Source: Clostridia bacterium
GTDB taxonomy: Bacteria; Bacillota; Clostridia; TANB77; UBA1234
Reading direction: 5' to 3'
Length of the DNA: 5,994 bases
NCBI GenBank assembly: GCA_900753135.1
Contig: CAADXZ010000039.1
Location: 1-5,994 of the forward strand
Position numbers and translations under genes: made by a program. Below the pieces are notes generated by a model. It did not search any database. It was given only the letters and a program-made list of their open reading frames with translations, and was not told where the DNA came from. Shown here in pieces: positions 5,904 through 5,994 of this stretch; position 1 is the stretch's first letter, and each line of letters begins with the position of its first letter.

Positions 5904-5994
5904 GTAGGCATTAATTAAAATTGATCGTATTCTCATAAAACTTTAGACTTGTAACCGACAAGATTAATTAAATAAATAAAGTAATCTATTGAAT

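Noticed and set aside
5910..5972. Direct repeat ATTAATTAAA at 5910-5919 and 5963-5972
   Set aside because: Both copies are pure A/T in an A+T-rich leader and can easily arise by chance.

Overview
The window looks like accessory or recently rearranged DNA from a low-GC Firmicute, most likely a Clostridia-type bacterium. The signs are strongly A+T-rich DNA, consensus TTGACA/TATAAT-type promoters with extended -10 elements, AGGAG-type ribosome binding sites, and the protein families present. This placement is inferred from general appearance, since no marker gene is present.

Left part (1-1300): a single-gene unit encodes a Fic-domain protein with an internal inhibitory helix and a C-terminal helix-turn-helix. 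Its promoter carries three copies of a nine-base element, two direct and one inverted. One copy lies between the -35 and -10 boxes, which suggests autoregulation. Bases 1-117 are A+T-rich and hold nothing I can identify.

Middle part (1301-2123): this stretch looks like a scar. It holds a short GC-rich island resembling the 3' end of a tRNA-Leu including CCA, a terminator-like hairpin right behind it, two further inverted repeats, and a broken AAA-family ATPase gene. The ATPase has lost one base inside its Walker A motif and its whole 3' half. The stretch 1301-1602 has no gene, only these short elements and the ATPase promoter.

Right part (2127-5836): an intact three-gene signalling operon starts 4 bases after the last codon of the ATPase remnant. 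It has one strong promoter, two 4-base ATGA overlaps and one terminator. The first gene encodes a polytopic membrane protein whose cytoplasmic half still aligns with a histidine kinase but has lost the phospho-accepting His and the glycine boxes. The second encodes a membrane kinase with a His box, N box and glycine boxes. The third encodes a NarL/LuxR-type response regulator. The simplest reading is a pseudokinase sensor paired with a catalytic kinase that phosphorylates the regulator.

Far right (5837-5994): a 14-base perfect palindrome is centred about 42 bases before the expected start site of a promoter with an extended -10 and a poor -35. That is where an activator site would sit, so this may be the regulator's own target promoter, driving a gene beyond the window. 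The remaining 90 bases hold no start codon with a ribosome binding site.
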